Below, one piece after another: positions 52,713 to 62,204 of a stretch of DNA of 64,000 bases. The first letter of the stretch is position 1; each line of letters begins with the position of its first letter. The notes below the pieces were generated by a model. It had not been told where the DNA came from. It did no database searches and was given only the letters and a program-made list of their open reading frames with translations. This DNA comes from Halobellus inordinatus (lineage in GTDB: Archaea > Halobacteriota > Halobacteria > Halobacteriales > Haloferacaceae). The stretch is from positions 372,001 to 436,000 of the forward strand of contig NZ_JANHAV010000002.1 of the NCBI RefSeq assembly GCF_024464655.1, read 5' to 3'. Position numbers and translations under genes: made by a program.

Positions 52713-54041
52713 TCAGCGCTCACTCCAGTCGGGCATCGGGTAGATGGGGTCCGATTGGGCGACGTTCTCGGGGTAGGTGATCTGGAGGCCCGGATCGGGC
52801 TGCCACTGGTAGACGAGCATATTCTTGTTGATGACGCCGGTGTCGTCGAAGGACACCGTGCCGTACACCGTCGAGAACTCCGCCTGCCGGATGTGGTCGC
52901 GGACCGCTGTCGGCGTGACTTCGCTAACGTTCTCGAACGCGTCGACGAACGTCATAATGACCGCCTCGCCGGCCGCGCTGTGGTAGTCCGGCGTGTAGTC
53001 GTAGTTCTCCTCGATGGCGGAGACGAAGTCGCCGGTCGCTCCGTACACCGGGTCCTCGAAGTCGGCGTTGACCGCCCACGAGGAGGGGCCGTATATGTAG
53101 TCGCCGTTCGCACCGACCTCGTTTTTGAACGACTCGTTGAGGCTGCCGACCGTCCCCATCGCGGCGTCGACGTTGACGCCCTGGCTCTCCATCTGGTTCG
53201 CCAGGATGATGTTGTGCTTCTGGTGGGCACAGAGGAGCAGCACGTCCGCGCCGGCGTCGCGCACCCGACCGAGGTTCGTCGAGAGGTCCGACGTCCCCGA
53301 GGGGAACGTCTGGTCGACGACCAGTTCGAGGTCGGTCTGTTCGATCTTGTTCCGCGCGCCCTCGGCGGTGGACTGGCTGAACGTGCCGTCCTCGGCGAGG
53401 ATGGCGATTGACTCCGGCGTCTCGTCCTGCGCGAGGCACATATCGATGTAGCTCTTCGCGTACTTGTTGGCCGTCGGCAGGAGGCCGAAGATCCACTCGT
53501 TGCCCTGCGCGAAGATCTCGGGGCTCGCACCGCCGCCCTCGACCATCGGCTTCTGATTCTGCGCGGCGACTGCGCTCGCCGGGAGCGTCACCGTACTGGA
53601 GTACGGGCCGAGCAGGTAATCGACGTTCTCGCGGTCGATGAGCTCCTGATAGATGCTTTTCGAGGTGGAGGCGTCGGTCCCGTCGTCCCGGAGGATCATC
53701 TCCAGTTCGTAGGTGTTGCCGTCGCCCGCCTCGACGCCGCCGTTGTCGTTGATGCGCTGAATCGTCAGTTCGTAAGCGTCCTTGTACAGTTGGCCCAGGT
53801 CGGCGTTGTCGCCGGTGAGACTCATCGAACCGCCGAGCGTGATGGTGTCCATCCCGCTGTCGGCGCTCCCGGTCGTGCCGCCGTCGGTCGACTCGCCCCC
53901 ATCGGTCGATCCGCCGCTATCGGTCGACTCGCCGTCGCCGTTGCCGCCGCCGCCGGAACAGCCCGCGAGGCCGGCGAGCCCGACTGCACCTGTGCTTCCC
54001 GCAACTCGTAGGAACGTCCGTCGATTCTGTTTGTCTGCCAT
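52713..54041 (-). CDS. Tat-exported lipoprotein substrate-binding protein (LivJ-like)
   Basis: This 442-residue protein starts with the twin-arginine signal NRRTFLRVAG and a lipobox (LAGLAGCSGGG), so it is exported folded and anchored by lipid outside the cell. A Gly/Asp/Ser-rich linker (about 30-65) leads to the periplasmic-binding-protein fold (type I), with LGGSMSLTGDNADLGQLYKD at its start. It delivers substrate to LivHM. Twin-Arg lipoproteins are usual in haloarchaea. A TATA-like tttatta (54103-54110) lies upstream. Confidence 0.93.
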   Translation of the reverse strand: MADKQNRRTFLRVAGSTGAVGLAGLAGCSGGGGNGDGESTDSGGSTDGGESTDGGTTGSADSGMDTITLGGSMSLTGDNADLGQLYKDAYELTIQRINDNGGVEAGDGNTYELEMILRDDGTDASTSKSIYQELIDRENVDYLLGPYSSTVTLPASAVAAQNQKPMVEGGGASPEIFAQGNEWIFGLLPTANKYAKSYIDMCLAQDETPESIAILAEDGTFSQSTAEGARNKIEQTDLELVVDQTFPSGTSDLSTNLGRVRDAGADVLLLCAHQKHNIILANQMESQGVNVDAAMGTVGSLNESFKNEVGANGDYIYGPSSWAVNADFEDPVYGATGDFVSAIEENYDYTPDYHSAAGEAVIMTFVDAFENVSEVTPTAVRDHIRQAEFSTVYGTVSFDDTGVINKNMLVYQWQPDPGLQITYPENVAQSDPIYPMPDWSER

Positions 54042-54266
54042 AGTTACTCTGGCAAGCGCGTATCAACGATACACGCTCTGTACTGGCCATAGTCTATCAC
54101 GGTAATAAATGTTAATGGTTGATCAGGAGGACTACGTATGCCACTCTATGCGACTATAGGTCACTGGTAGGCTGTCTCTCGTCCGCCGGTGCGGGCCGTC
54201 GCTCGTCCGTCGGTACGTATCGAGCCCCCCGGGGACCGCCTCCGCGTCGGTCTCACTCGGAGGCGA

Positions 54267-55811
54267 TCACCAGAGGACGATCGGCCAGACGAAAGTGAAG
54301 AGTACGACGACGAGCACCGTGAGCACCAGCGTCATCAGCGCGTTCAGGATCACGCCGGCGCGGATCATATCGCGCTGTTCGAGGTGCCCGCTCCCGAAGA
54401 CGATCGCGTTGGGCGGCGTCGCCACGGGGAGCGCGAACGCGAAACTCGCAGCGATCGCGCCGGTGACGGTGAGGAAGATGGCGGCCGGCACGGGATCGAC
54501 CCCCAGCGTCCCCGCGAGCACGCTCCCGAGTCCGATGAGGATCGGCGCCAGGATCGTCGTCGTCGCCGTGTTCGAGGTGAGTTCGGTCGCCAGCACCGCG
54601 AAGACGATCACGACGACGATCACGAGCACGAGCGGTGCGCCCACGACGGTCTCGAAAAGCGACTGTGCGAGCCACGCGGTGGCGTCGGTGTCGGCCAACG
54701 CGTCGGCCAGCGAGATCCCACCGCCGAACAGGACGATCGTTCCCCAGTCGATGTCGACGAGGTTCTCCCAGTCGTCCGCGTCGCTCACCACGAGTGCGGG
54801 GATCGCCAAGAGCCCGACGACGACGAAGTAGAGGATCCCGCGGTGGCCCTCCAGGCCGAACAGGTTCGGTCCCGTACCGCCGAACAGCGTCACCTGCCAC
54901 GCTGGGGGGAGAATCCCCTCGAAGAGGAAGCCGAGCCCACCGAGGATCCACAGCGCCGCCGTCGCGGCGAAGATGTACGTCGCCCGCCGGGCCCGCGGCG
55001 AGAGTGGTCCCTCCTCTGCGAGGAAGTCGCCAGCCTGCGCTTGCGCTTCGGTCACGTCGTCGATCTCCGGCGGATACAGCCAGAACGTCAACACGTACCA
55101 GGTCAGTGGCAGCGTCACGACGACGATCGGGAGCCCCACGACCAGCCACTGTACGAACGAGATCTCGACGCCCACGAGGCGATCCAAGAACGCGACCGCG
55201 ACGACGTTCGGCGGCGTGCCGATGAGCGTGCCGACCCCGCCGACGCTGGCGGCGTAAGCCGTCCCCAGCAGGGTCGCGACCCGCATATTCGACACCCCTC
55301 CGTCGGCTTCACGGCCGACGACCCGCGCGAGGACGCCGAGCGCGACCGGCGTCATCATCGCCGTCGTCGCGGTGTTCGAGACCCACATCGACAGGAACGC
55401 CGTCGAGAGCATGATCGTCAGGATGAGCAGTCGCGGGGAGCGTCCCATCCAGTTGATCAGATACAGCGCCAGCCGTCGGTCGATGTTGTGCGTCTGCAAC
55501 GCTTTCGCCAGCATAAAGCCCGCAATGAACAGGAAGATGAGCGGATCGGCGAAGCCCGACAGCGCCGTCTCCATCTGGTCGTAGATCCCGAAGATCGTCA
55601 ACACGACCGGGATGAGCAGTGCCGTCACTGCGAGTGGGAGCGCCTTCGTCACCCACAGAATCGCCGCGAGCGCCATCGTCGCGAGCGCCAGTTGCGCGGC
55701 CTTGTCGAGTCCCGCGGGTGTCGGTGCCGTGGCGATGAGCGCGGTCGCGACGACCGCGACGAGAATCGCGATGGCGCGCCGTCGTCCCGACGCCTGTGCG
55801 CTCCACAGCAT
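54267..55811 (-). CDS. DASS/SLC13-family sodium-coupled anion transporter
   Basis: This 514-residue protein has about twelve helices and both conserved SNT motifs, VSNTATTAMMTP near 145 and TSNTATTTILAP near 415, each followed later by a TPPN loop (IGTPPNVVAV, VATPPNAIVF). Members carry dicarboxylates, citrate or sulfate with sodium. The substrate cannot be read from sequence. It is coupled (TGATG) to the XRE-like regulator just upstream, suggesting local control. Confidence 0.92.
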   Translation of the reverse strand: MLWSAQASGRRRAIAILVAVVATALIATAPTPAGLDKAAQLALATMALAAILWVTKALPLAVTALLIPVVLTIFGIYDQMETALSGFADPLIFLFIAGFMLAKALQTHNIDRRLALYLINWMGRSPRLLILTIMLSTAFLSMWVSNTATTAMMTPVALGVLARVVGREADGGVSNMRVATLLGTAYAASVGGVGTLIGTPPNVVAVAFLDRLVGVEISFVQWLVVGLPIVVVTLPLTWYVLTFWLYPPEIDDVTEAQAQAGDFLAEEGPLSPRARRATYIFAATAALWILGGLGFLFEGILPPAWQVTLFGGTGPNLFGLEGHRGILYFVVVGLLAIPALVVSDADDWENLVDIDWGTIVLFGGGISLADALADTDATAWLAQSLFETVVGAPLVLVIVVVIVFAVLATELTSNTATTTILAPILIGLGSVLAGTLGVDPVPAAIFLTVTGAIAASFAFALPVATPPNAIVFGSGHLEQRDMIRAGVILNALMTLVLTVLVVVLFTFVWPIVLW

Positions 55812-56059
55812 CAGAAGTTCACCACCAACACCTCGATCTGCTGGTCGGTCAGGTTCGCGCGGTAGGTGTCGAACAACTGTTCGAGGCGGTCATCGGAGAG
55901 ACTCCGCGTATCGCTTTCCAGCATCGAAATGTGTGCCTGCATAATGTCGTCGACCTCGGTTTCGACGTCCCGCTGGCTATATCCTGCCGCAACCCGGAGG
56001 AGGCGCCACGCCATCGGCGAAATCTCGCGAACGTCTACGTCGTCTCCACCGGCTCCCAT
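55811..56059 (-). CDS. XRE-like helix-turn-helix regulator, 82 residues
   Basis: From ATG 56059 (MGAGGDDVDVREISPM) the protein has a Cro/C1-type HTH core: AWRLLRVAAGYSQRDVETEV, then MQAHISMLESDTRSLSDDRL. I prefer this ATG because TATA caattatg (about 56090-56098) is too close to the GTG at 56083. The gene ends in a one-base overlap with the DASS transporter start, so it probably regulates its own transcription unit. Confidence 0.7.
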   Translation of the reverse strand: MGAGGDDVDVREISPMAWRLLRVAAGYSQRDVETEVDDIMQAHISMLESDTRSLSDDRLEQLFDTYRANLTDQQIEVLVVNF

Positions 56060-56177
56060 CTGTCGATACTGGTAGCCTCTCACGAACTTACATAATTGTT
56101 CGTTTTAACTTCGGGCGGTGCGCGGGGCCGTCCTCCGCGTACGGGGCTTCTCCGTCGCAGCCATCTCCGACGGGCCC

Positions 56178-57026
56178 CTACGGCCGTCCGACCTGCTGAC
56201 GGCGTAGCCAGAGGTAATACCCGCCCGCCGGAACCGAGAGCAGCCAGACAAGCGGCACGAGCACGTTGCAGAGGTGGACGACGGCCACGGCTCCCCACAC
56301 GCGCCGGTCGGGTGCCCACGCGACGTCGCTCTCGCGGATCCGGCGCGTGTCGAGGAACAGCGAGAGGCTGAACACCGGGATGAGTACCGCGGACGCGACC
56401 AGCGAGAATACGACGGCGAACGGGAGGAACACGCCCACTGTTGGGATCGTCTCGTAGACGAACCGTGCGTTCTCCGGCATCCCCATCACTGCGACCAAGA
56501 CCGGTGTTGCCACGACGACGACGAGGAATGCCGCGACCGTGAGCGCGACGCCGTAGTACCACCGCGAGATTCGTTCAGGCGCTTCGCGTGCGTCGTCTGA
56601 TCCTGCCTCGTCGCGAACGCGGTCGTCTTCGTACCACCCATCGCCGCTGTAGACGTCCCGTGCGGCACCGCTCCCGGCGTCGCTGGAGCGGAACCGGCGC
56701 AGGAGGTACGCGCTCGCGACGAACACCAGAAGCGGCGAGTCTGCGAGCACCAGCCCGACGATCGGGACCGTGATCCCGAGTCCGCCCCAGATTCGAGGCC
56801 GCGGAACCCACGTTTCGGCACTCCGTGCGACCGCTCGCGCATCGAAGTACAGCGCGATTGCGAAGACGGGAATCAACAGTTGACTCACGACGACGAAGAC
56901 ACCGCCGAGGAGTCCGGGAGTCACCGCCGATCCACTCGACTCGGGCGCCAAGACGAGACCGATCCATCCGACGATTTCGAGTACGGGAGGGAGGGCGACG
57001 CCGACCCACCAATCTGAGTCGACCAT
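56178..57026 (-). CDS. Internally duplicated membrane protein, 282 residues
   Basis: The protein contains two similar halves, each with three helices. Matching landmarks are FAIALYFDARAVARSAETWV with PRPRIWGGLGI versus FSLSLFLDTRRIRESDVAWA with PDRRVWGAVAV. Between them is an acidic cytoplasmic loop (about 110-150). No known transporter motif is seen. It is the only gene between two repeats/terminators and is probably monocistronic. Function unknown. Confidence 0.75.
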   Translation of the reverse strand: MVDSDWWVGVALPPVLEIVGWIGLVLAPESSGSAVTPGLLGGVFVVVSQLLIPVFAIALYFDARAVARSAETWVPRPRIWGGLGITVPIVGLVLADSPLLVFVASAYLLRRFRSSDAGSGAARDVYSGDGWYEDDRVRDEAGSDDAREAPERISRWYYGVALTVAAFLVVVVATPVLVAVMGMPENARFVYETIPTVGVFLPFAVVFSLVASAVLIPVFSLSLFLDTRRIRESDVAWAPDRRVWGAVAVVHLCNVLVPLVWLLSVPAGGYYLWLRRQQVGRP

Positions 57027-57099
57027 ACTCCGCGTGGCGTCGCCGCTGGTAGAATCCTTTCGGTCGCACAGTGATCGAATCGCGAGGGCTACGGCTCAC

Positions 57100-57175
57100 A
57101 CTGTCGGACAGAACGATGTGAAAAGTATCGGCACCCCTCGGTGCCAATATGATTCACGAGCTGCTGTCCGACAGT
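57100..57175. repeat. Hairpin repeat element, family 1, copy B
   Basis: Perfect arms actgtcggacag (57100-57111) and ctgtccgacagt (57164-57175) flank an interior almost the same as copy A (5059-5141), including the stem ggcacc/ggtgcc with one shortened loop. The right flank tatcag matches the half copy at 16095. It sits upstream of the duplicated membrane-protein gene. Confidence 0.85.
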
Positions 57176-57240
57176 ATCAGTGTCTGTTCTCGGGCGGGAG
57201 CGCTGTGTGACTACAGCGCCGCCGCTATTTGCGTGGCGTC

Positions 57241-57255
57241 GAACAAAAAACCGCT
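57241..57255 (-). terminator. T-rich terminator after aIF1
   Basis: On the leftward strand a ggttttttgttc run follows the aIF1 stop by about 30 nt. A gcgctgt/acagcgc stem (57202-57221) lies just beyond. T-rich tracts are the main archaeal termination signal. Confidence 0.5.
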
Positions 57256-57279
57256 CGACGTGGGACGGTTAGGTGACGG

Positions 57280-57585
<306 letters not shown>

Positions 57586-57597
57586 CTACAGGATGGG

Positions 57598-57607
57598 GAT
57601 ATTAAAC
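57598..57607 (-). promoter_or_regulatory. TATA box of the aIF1 gene
   Basis: The leftward sequence gtttaatatc lies 25-34 nt before ATG 57573 in the usual leaderless spacing. Confidence 0.65.
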
Positions 57608-57697
57608 AGTATCGGGAATCCGTCCCGAGTGCACAGCCACCGAGGTCCGAGGAGGTGCGACTCTGCTCCGCTGCCGACATCAGCACGCACGACACGT

Positions 57698-59968
57698 TCA
57701 CTGGAACCACCGGAGGAGCGGCGTCGACGAACGGACCAGTCGGTCGACGGCCGACACCGCTTCGTCGGCCTCGGCCGCACTGACACCGTCGCCGTAGCGT
57801 GCGCGCTCGTAGTACTCACCGACGCGCCGTGCATCTTCGAACCGTTCCGTCAACGGCACCGACTGCAGGTACGACCGCGGCGTCTCGCCCCGGCGACGCG
57901 GGCGGTACTCGCGTTCGAGCACGCCTTCGAGACGCCGGTACGCCCGAGCGACGTCGGTTTCGGGGTCGCGCCGCCGCTGGTACTGGATCGCGAGCAACCG
58001 CACGGTCCGGTCCGCGGCACCGGTTCGGTGCGCGCCGGCTGTGAGGCCGACGAGCGCGACGGCTCCGACGAGGAGCGTCCGTCCCGACGGTAGGTTCGGC
58101 ACCGGAATCTCGCCGCCGATCGGCGTCGACGACGTGTCGGTCGCGTCTGCAGTGGCCGCCGACGTCGCGCTCGCGGGCGTCGTCGCCGTCACCCCCGCCG
58201 GCGTCGATCCGCCGGGGGCGCCAGACACGGCGGGCGTCTGGTTCTCGATGCCCGATCCTGGCGGCGGCGTCACCGTCTCGTTCGACCCCGGCAAGTCGAT
58301 GTTCTCCTCCTCGTTCTGTCGTGCCTCGGTGAGGCGCGTGTTCTCCGCCGTCTCGCGCGGCCCCGACGGCGTGGGATCGAACCGGACCCAGCCGACGTCG
58401 GGGAAGTACACCTCGACCCAGGCGTGGGAGTTGAGCCCGCGGACGACGTAGCTGTCGTTCCCGACGTTCTCTCCCGGCGTGTAGCCGGTGACGAACCGTG
58501 CGGGGACGCCCTGGGAACGCAGCATCACGACCATCGTCGTCGCGTAGTAGGTGCAGTAGCCGGCGTCCATCTCGAACAGGAAATCGTCCGCCGCATCGCC
58601 CGACGGCGCGGGGACGCTGAGGGAGTACTCCTTGCTGGATTCGAGGTGCTCCTCGATCGCGACGGCCTTCGCGTAGGGCGTCTCCGCGTCGCCGGCAACG
58701 GATTCGGCCCGCTCACGGACCCGCTGGGTCGTGCTCTCGGGCAACTGGAGGTACGCTTCGGTCACCCTGTCGGGATAGTCCGTCCCCGCTCGCCGGAGTC
58801 GCTCGCTCGTCGCGTTCGGGACTCTGCTCGTGACCGTGAACGTCTCGCCGGCCTGGAGCGTCCCGCCCGGCCGCACGTTCCCCTGTGGCGTCACGAGCGC
58901 GCTCGACCTCACCGGGCCGTCGAGATCGACCGGTCGCCACGCCGCCGGCAGGATCGAGATCGGATCCTCGGCCGTGACGGTCTGTTCGAGTCGACGGGAC
59001 GGTCCCGGCGGTCCCCGGAGGCGGCCGTCGTACGGCCGTTCGTTCCCGGTTCGGACCCACCCGCTGCCGGTGTAGCGGTCGTATGCGGCCGTCTGCCAGT
59101 ACTCCGCGCGCGCGCTATCGACGGTGAACCGGACCGACGGCGAGAGCCGGATACTCCCGACGATTTCGACGCTGTCGTCGGCGTCGACGAGGCTCGCTTC
59201 GACCGTCGGCGCGCCGCGGTCCGGGAGGATCGGCGATCCCGCTGCGCCGGGGACGACCGACAGCGTCGAGGCGGCGACGATCATCGCCGCGAGAAGGACC
59301 GTCAGCACGTCCGCCTGCCCGACGGCGGTCCCGTGGCGGTCGAACGTGGACGCCGCGAGCAGTCCCGTCGCGCCCACGACGCCGACGAGCGTCGCAACGC
59401 CCTCAGCGTCGCCGGTGAGAACGACTAATCCGAGCGCGACGCCGCCGGCGACCGCCGCGGAGACGTAGCGCTTCCGGACCGTGAGGTACCACGAGAGAAA
59501 GACGGGACCGGGCACGACGGCCATCGCCCACACGCCTGCGCCGACGAGTCGCAGGACCGAGAGCCCGGTCAAAAGCGCGACCGTGTCGCTGAGGGCGCGC
59601 TCGGGCGTCAACAACTGGATCTGGCTCTGTGGAAGCGTGAGCAGATACACCGCCAGACCGAGGCCGAGCAAGAGCGAGGTGACGACGAACGCGACGCGCA
59701 CACCGACGAAGCGACCGACGAGGACGGCGAACGCGATCGCCCCGGCCACGACGACGGCGAATTCGGTGCTCCCGCCGACGACGTCGGTGACGCGCCAGAG
59801 GACGCCCGCGTACGACCACGTCAGCGCCAGGAGGCTCACGACGGCGAGCGCACGGCTGCCGTCGATATCACTTACGAATCCTGCGGTCTCGCTCCCGTCG
59901 GACCTGTCGCTCCGGCCTGACTGCGACCCACCAAGCGACGGCGCGTCGCGGCCGACGCCCGAACTCAT
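57698..59968 (-). CDS. Membrane transglutaminase-like protein (TgpA/DUF3488 type)
   Basis: This 756-residue protein has about six helices in the first 250 residues, a large extracytoplasmic domain, and the transglutaminase core near 470-540: GYCTYYATTMVVMLRSQGVP with the Cys, LNSHAWVEVYFPDVGW with the His, and FDPTPSG with the Asp. A Thr/Ser/Pro linker, another helix (about 645-665) and a DUF4129-like C-terminal cytoplasmic domain follow. It is the last gene of the MoxR-DUF58-TgpA operon, coupled to DUF58 by ATGA. The peptide or protein substrate is unknown. Confidence 0.9.
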   Translation of the reverse strand: MSSGVGRDAPSLGGSQSGRSDRSDGSETAGFVSDIDGSRALAVVSLLALTWSYAGVLWRVTDVVGGSTEFAVVVAGAIAFAVLVGRFVGVRVAFVVTSLLLGLGLAVYLLTLPQSQIQLLTPERALSDTVALLTGLSVLRLVGAGVWAMAVVPGPVFLSWYLTVRKRYVSAAVAGGVALGLVVLTGDAEGVATLVGVVGATGLLAASTFDRHGTAVGQADVLTVLLAAMIVAASTLSVVPGAAGSPILPDRGAPTVEASLVDADDSVEIVGSIRLSPSVRFTVDSARAEYWQTAAYDRYTGSGWVRTGNERPYDGRLRGPPGPSRRLEQTVTAEDPISILPAAWRPVDLDGPVRSSALVTPQGNVRPGGTLQAGETFTVTSRVPNATSERLRRAGTDYPDRVTEAYLQLPESTTQRVRERAESVAGDAETPYAKAVAIEEHLESSKEYSLSVPAPSGDAADDFLFEMDAGYCTYYATTMVVMLRSQGVPARFVTGYTPGENVGNDSYVVRGLNSHAWVEVYFPDVGWVRFDPTPSGPRETAENTRLTEARQNEEENIDLPGSNETVTPPPGSGIENQTPAVSGAPGGSTPAGVTATTPASATSAATADATDTSSTPIGGEIPVPNLPSGRTLLVGAVALVGLTAGAHRTGAADRTVRLLAIQYQRRRDPETDVARAYRRLEGVLEREYRPRRRGETPRSYLQSVPLTERFEDARRVGEYYERARYGDGVSAAEADEAVSAVDRLVRSSTPLLRWFQ

Positions 59969-61098
59969 CCGGTGGCCTCCTGTGCGGTGGGGGCCGCTGT
60001 GTCTCCGGCCCCGGTCGTCAACTCCTCGAAGCGGTGTTCACGCCCGTCGAATCTGATCGACGCCGAACCCTCGTCTGCGACGACGACGACGTCGGCCTCC
60101 CGCGTCGGTACCGGGCCCGCTCCGGCGACAGCGAGGTGATCGAGCAGCGGTCTGGTCGTTCCGGGTGTCGCCTCGACACGTCCCGACGGCGTCGTGAGTG
60201 CCACCGACGCCCCGCCACGGAGCAGCGACAGACAGACGGTCGCCGCCGCCTCGGCCATTATGTCGGCCGCGTCGTCCGCTGCGTCTGCCGCCTCACCCGC
60301 AGCAGTCGTCGATTTGCTCGCCGCCGTGCGTTCTGTGTCGGCTCCACCGCCGGACTCGATGCCGGCGACGACGCGCACCTGATCGGGGTCCGCCTCGGCA
60401 GTGAACTCCCGAACCATCAGATTGCCGCGCTTCGCCGAGGACTTCCAGTGGACGTCGCGGAGCGCGTCGCCGCGTACGTACTCGCGCAGGTCGTCGAACT
60501 CCTCGCGGCGGTTCGCGCGCGGCGACTGCGTCAGCGTCCGGAGGTCGGCCTGCGCCCCCTCAGAGAGGACGCCGACGGCGGGAAAGACGACGAGTCCGTC
60601 CCGCTCGTCGACCGTCGTCGTGCGTTTGAGCAGTCCCAGGACGTCGGTGACGACGACGCTCACCGGGCCGAGTTCGTGCTCGCCGCGCCGCTGTGGCGTG
60701 ATCTCGTAGGCGACGTCCGCGTCGGTCGCTCCGGCGACGACAGCCTCGTGTGTCGCGGTCGACGCACTGCCGGCGTCGCCGCTCGATGCCGCTTGCGCCC
60801 CTCCGCTCGCGCCGCTATCGATGCTAGGGGGGAGTCGATCCCGGACCGTCGCCGGGTACGACGAGGGAGCGTCGAGCGTCACCTCGACCGTTCCGGTCAC
60901 GCCCGGAACGTCGGCGGGCGGGAGCGTCCGCTCGACCTGCGGCGTCGGCGCGCGCCAGACCTGGACGACGGCGGCGACGAGCGCGAGTGCGCCGGGGATC
61001 ACGACCGCGTCGAGCGCGCGCGCCCCGAAGAGCGCCCCGAGCGCGAGCGCGCCGAGCACCACGATGCCGACCGTGTAGCCGCGTCGTGTCGGCCGCAT
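59965..61098 (-). CDS. DUF58 domain protein
   Basis: This 377-residue protein has two N-terminal helices (about 8-45), a beta-rich domain and the DUF58 signature near 205-225: EFDDLREYVRGDALRDVHWK followed by SSAKRGNLMVREF. The C-terminal part is an alpha/beta region. DUF58 proteins work with MoxR ATPases and often with transglutaminases, thought to act in assembly of cell-surface complexes. It starts one base after the MoxR stop and overlaps the next gene. Confidence 0.92.
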   Translation of the reverse strand: MRPTRRGYTVGIVVLGALALGALFGARALDAVVIPGALALVAAVVQVWRAPTPQVERTLPPADVPGVTGTVEVTLDAPSSYPATVRDRLPPSIDSGASGGAQAASSGDAGSASTATHEAVVAGATDADVAYEITPQRRGEHELGPVSVVVTDVLGLLKRTTTVDERDGLVVFPAVGVLSEGAQADLRTLTQSPRANRREEFDDLREYVRGDALRDVHWKSSAKRGNLMVREFTAEADPDQVRVVAGIESGGGADTERTAASKSTTAAGEAADAADDAADIMAEAAATVCLSLLRGGASVALTTPSGRVEATPGTTRPLLDHLAVAGAGPVPTREADVVVVADEGSASIRFDGREHRFEELTTGAGDTAAPTAQEATG

Positions 61099-61099
61099 A

Positions 61100-62074
61100 C
61101 TACTCGACGGCGACGTCTTCGAGCGCGCGTTCGACCACCGTCGCGCCGTCGACTTCCGTGTCCGTCCGGACGCGATGACTCAACACGGTCGGCGCTTCCA
61201 GCTGGACGTCGTCGGGCGTGACGTAGCCGCGGCCCTCGAAGACCGCGCGGGCCTGTGACGCGCGGACGAGCGCGAGCGCCCCGCGTGGGCTCGCACCGAG
61301 GCGAGCGTGTTCCCGCGTGTAGCCCGCCAGCCGAGAGACGTACGCGCGCACGGGCTCGCGGACCGTCACCTTCGAGACGGTCTCACGCGCGCGCCGGACG
61401 TCTTCGACGGTCGCGACCGGCGCCAGGGACTCGATCGGATGCTCGCCCGTCAGGCGGCCGAGTAACTCGGTCTCCTCGGCTTCGGTGGGATACCCGAGTC
61501 GGATCTTCTTCGTGAAGCGATCGATCTCGGCGACCGGGAGTTCGTAGGTCCGTCCGGGTTCGACGTCGTTCTGGGTCGCGATGACGGTGAACGGGTCCGG
61601 GACGGGGTAGGTCTCCCCGTCGACGGTCACCTGCTGTTCCGCCATCACTTCCAGGAGCGCAGCCTGCGTCTTCGGCGGCGCGCGGTTGATCTCGTCGCCG
61701 AGGACGACGTTCGCGAACACCGGTCCCGGCCGAAACTCGAACTCGCGCGTCTTCTCGTTGAACACGCTCACACCGGTCACGTCGGAGGGCAGGAGATCGG
61801 GCGTGAACTGCACGCGCTTGAACGAGCAGTCGAGCGAGGTCGCCACCGCGCGCGCCAGCATCGTCTTGCCGACGCCCGGCACGTCTTCTAAGAGGAGGTT
61901 GCCGCGGGCGAACAGCGCGACGAGGATGTGTTCGATCGCGTCGCGGTGGCCGACGATGACGCGCTCGACGTTGTCGACGATACGTGTGGTCAGTTCAGCC
62001 GCCTCCTCGACGGCGAGCGGGGTAACCGAATCTGCGTCCGGAGTCGACTCGGGAAGGGCGTCTACGTCGGTCAT
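61100..62074 (-). CDS. MoxR-family AAA+ ATPase
   Basis: This 324-residue ATPase has Walker A EDVPGVGKTMLARA near 60, Walker B VVLGDEINRAPPK near 120, sensor 1 in FTVIATQN and Arg fingers in the later helical region. MoxR proteins act as chaperone-like partners of von Willebrand or DUF58 proteins. It is the first gene of the operon with DUF58 and the transglutaminase. The downstream gap to arcC is 127 nt. Confidence 0.94.
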   Translation of the reverse strand: MTDVDALPESTPDADSVTPLAVEEAAELTTRIVDNVERVIVGHRDAIEHILVALFARGNLLLEDVPGVGKTMLARAVATSLDCSFKRVQFTPDLLPSDVTGVSVFNEKTREFEFRPGPVFANVVLGDEINRAPPKTQAALLEVMAEQQVTVDGETYPVPDPFTVIATQNDVEPGRTYELPVAEIDRFTKKIRLGYPTEAEETELLGRLTGEHPIESLAPVATVEDVRRARETVSKVTVREPVRAYVSRLAGYTREHARLGASPRGALALVRASQARAVFEGRGYVTPDDVQLEAPTVLSHRVRTDTEVDGATVVERALEDVAVE

Positions 62075-62178
62075 TGTGTGGGGGGCAGAGAGCGCTGAAC
62101 GAGCGCGTCCCGACCGTCACGCGCCCTGTTCACGCTATCACCGGTCCATTGCTTCCCGGTCCACGTAACTTTGCTGGC

Positions 62179-62204
62179 ATAGAGTGATGCTAACTATCAC
62201 ACTA
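62179..62204 (-). terminator. Hairpin at the end of the carbamate kinase gene
   Basis: atagagtgat (62179-62188) and atcacactat (62195-62204) pair with one mismatch around gctaact; the right arm overlaps the arcC stop. It is a plausible end of the leftward arcC transcript, before the MoxR operon promoter. Confidence 0.45.
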
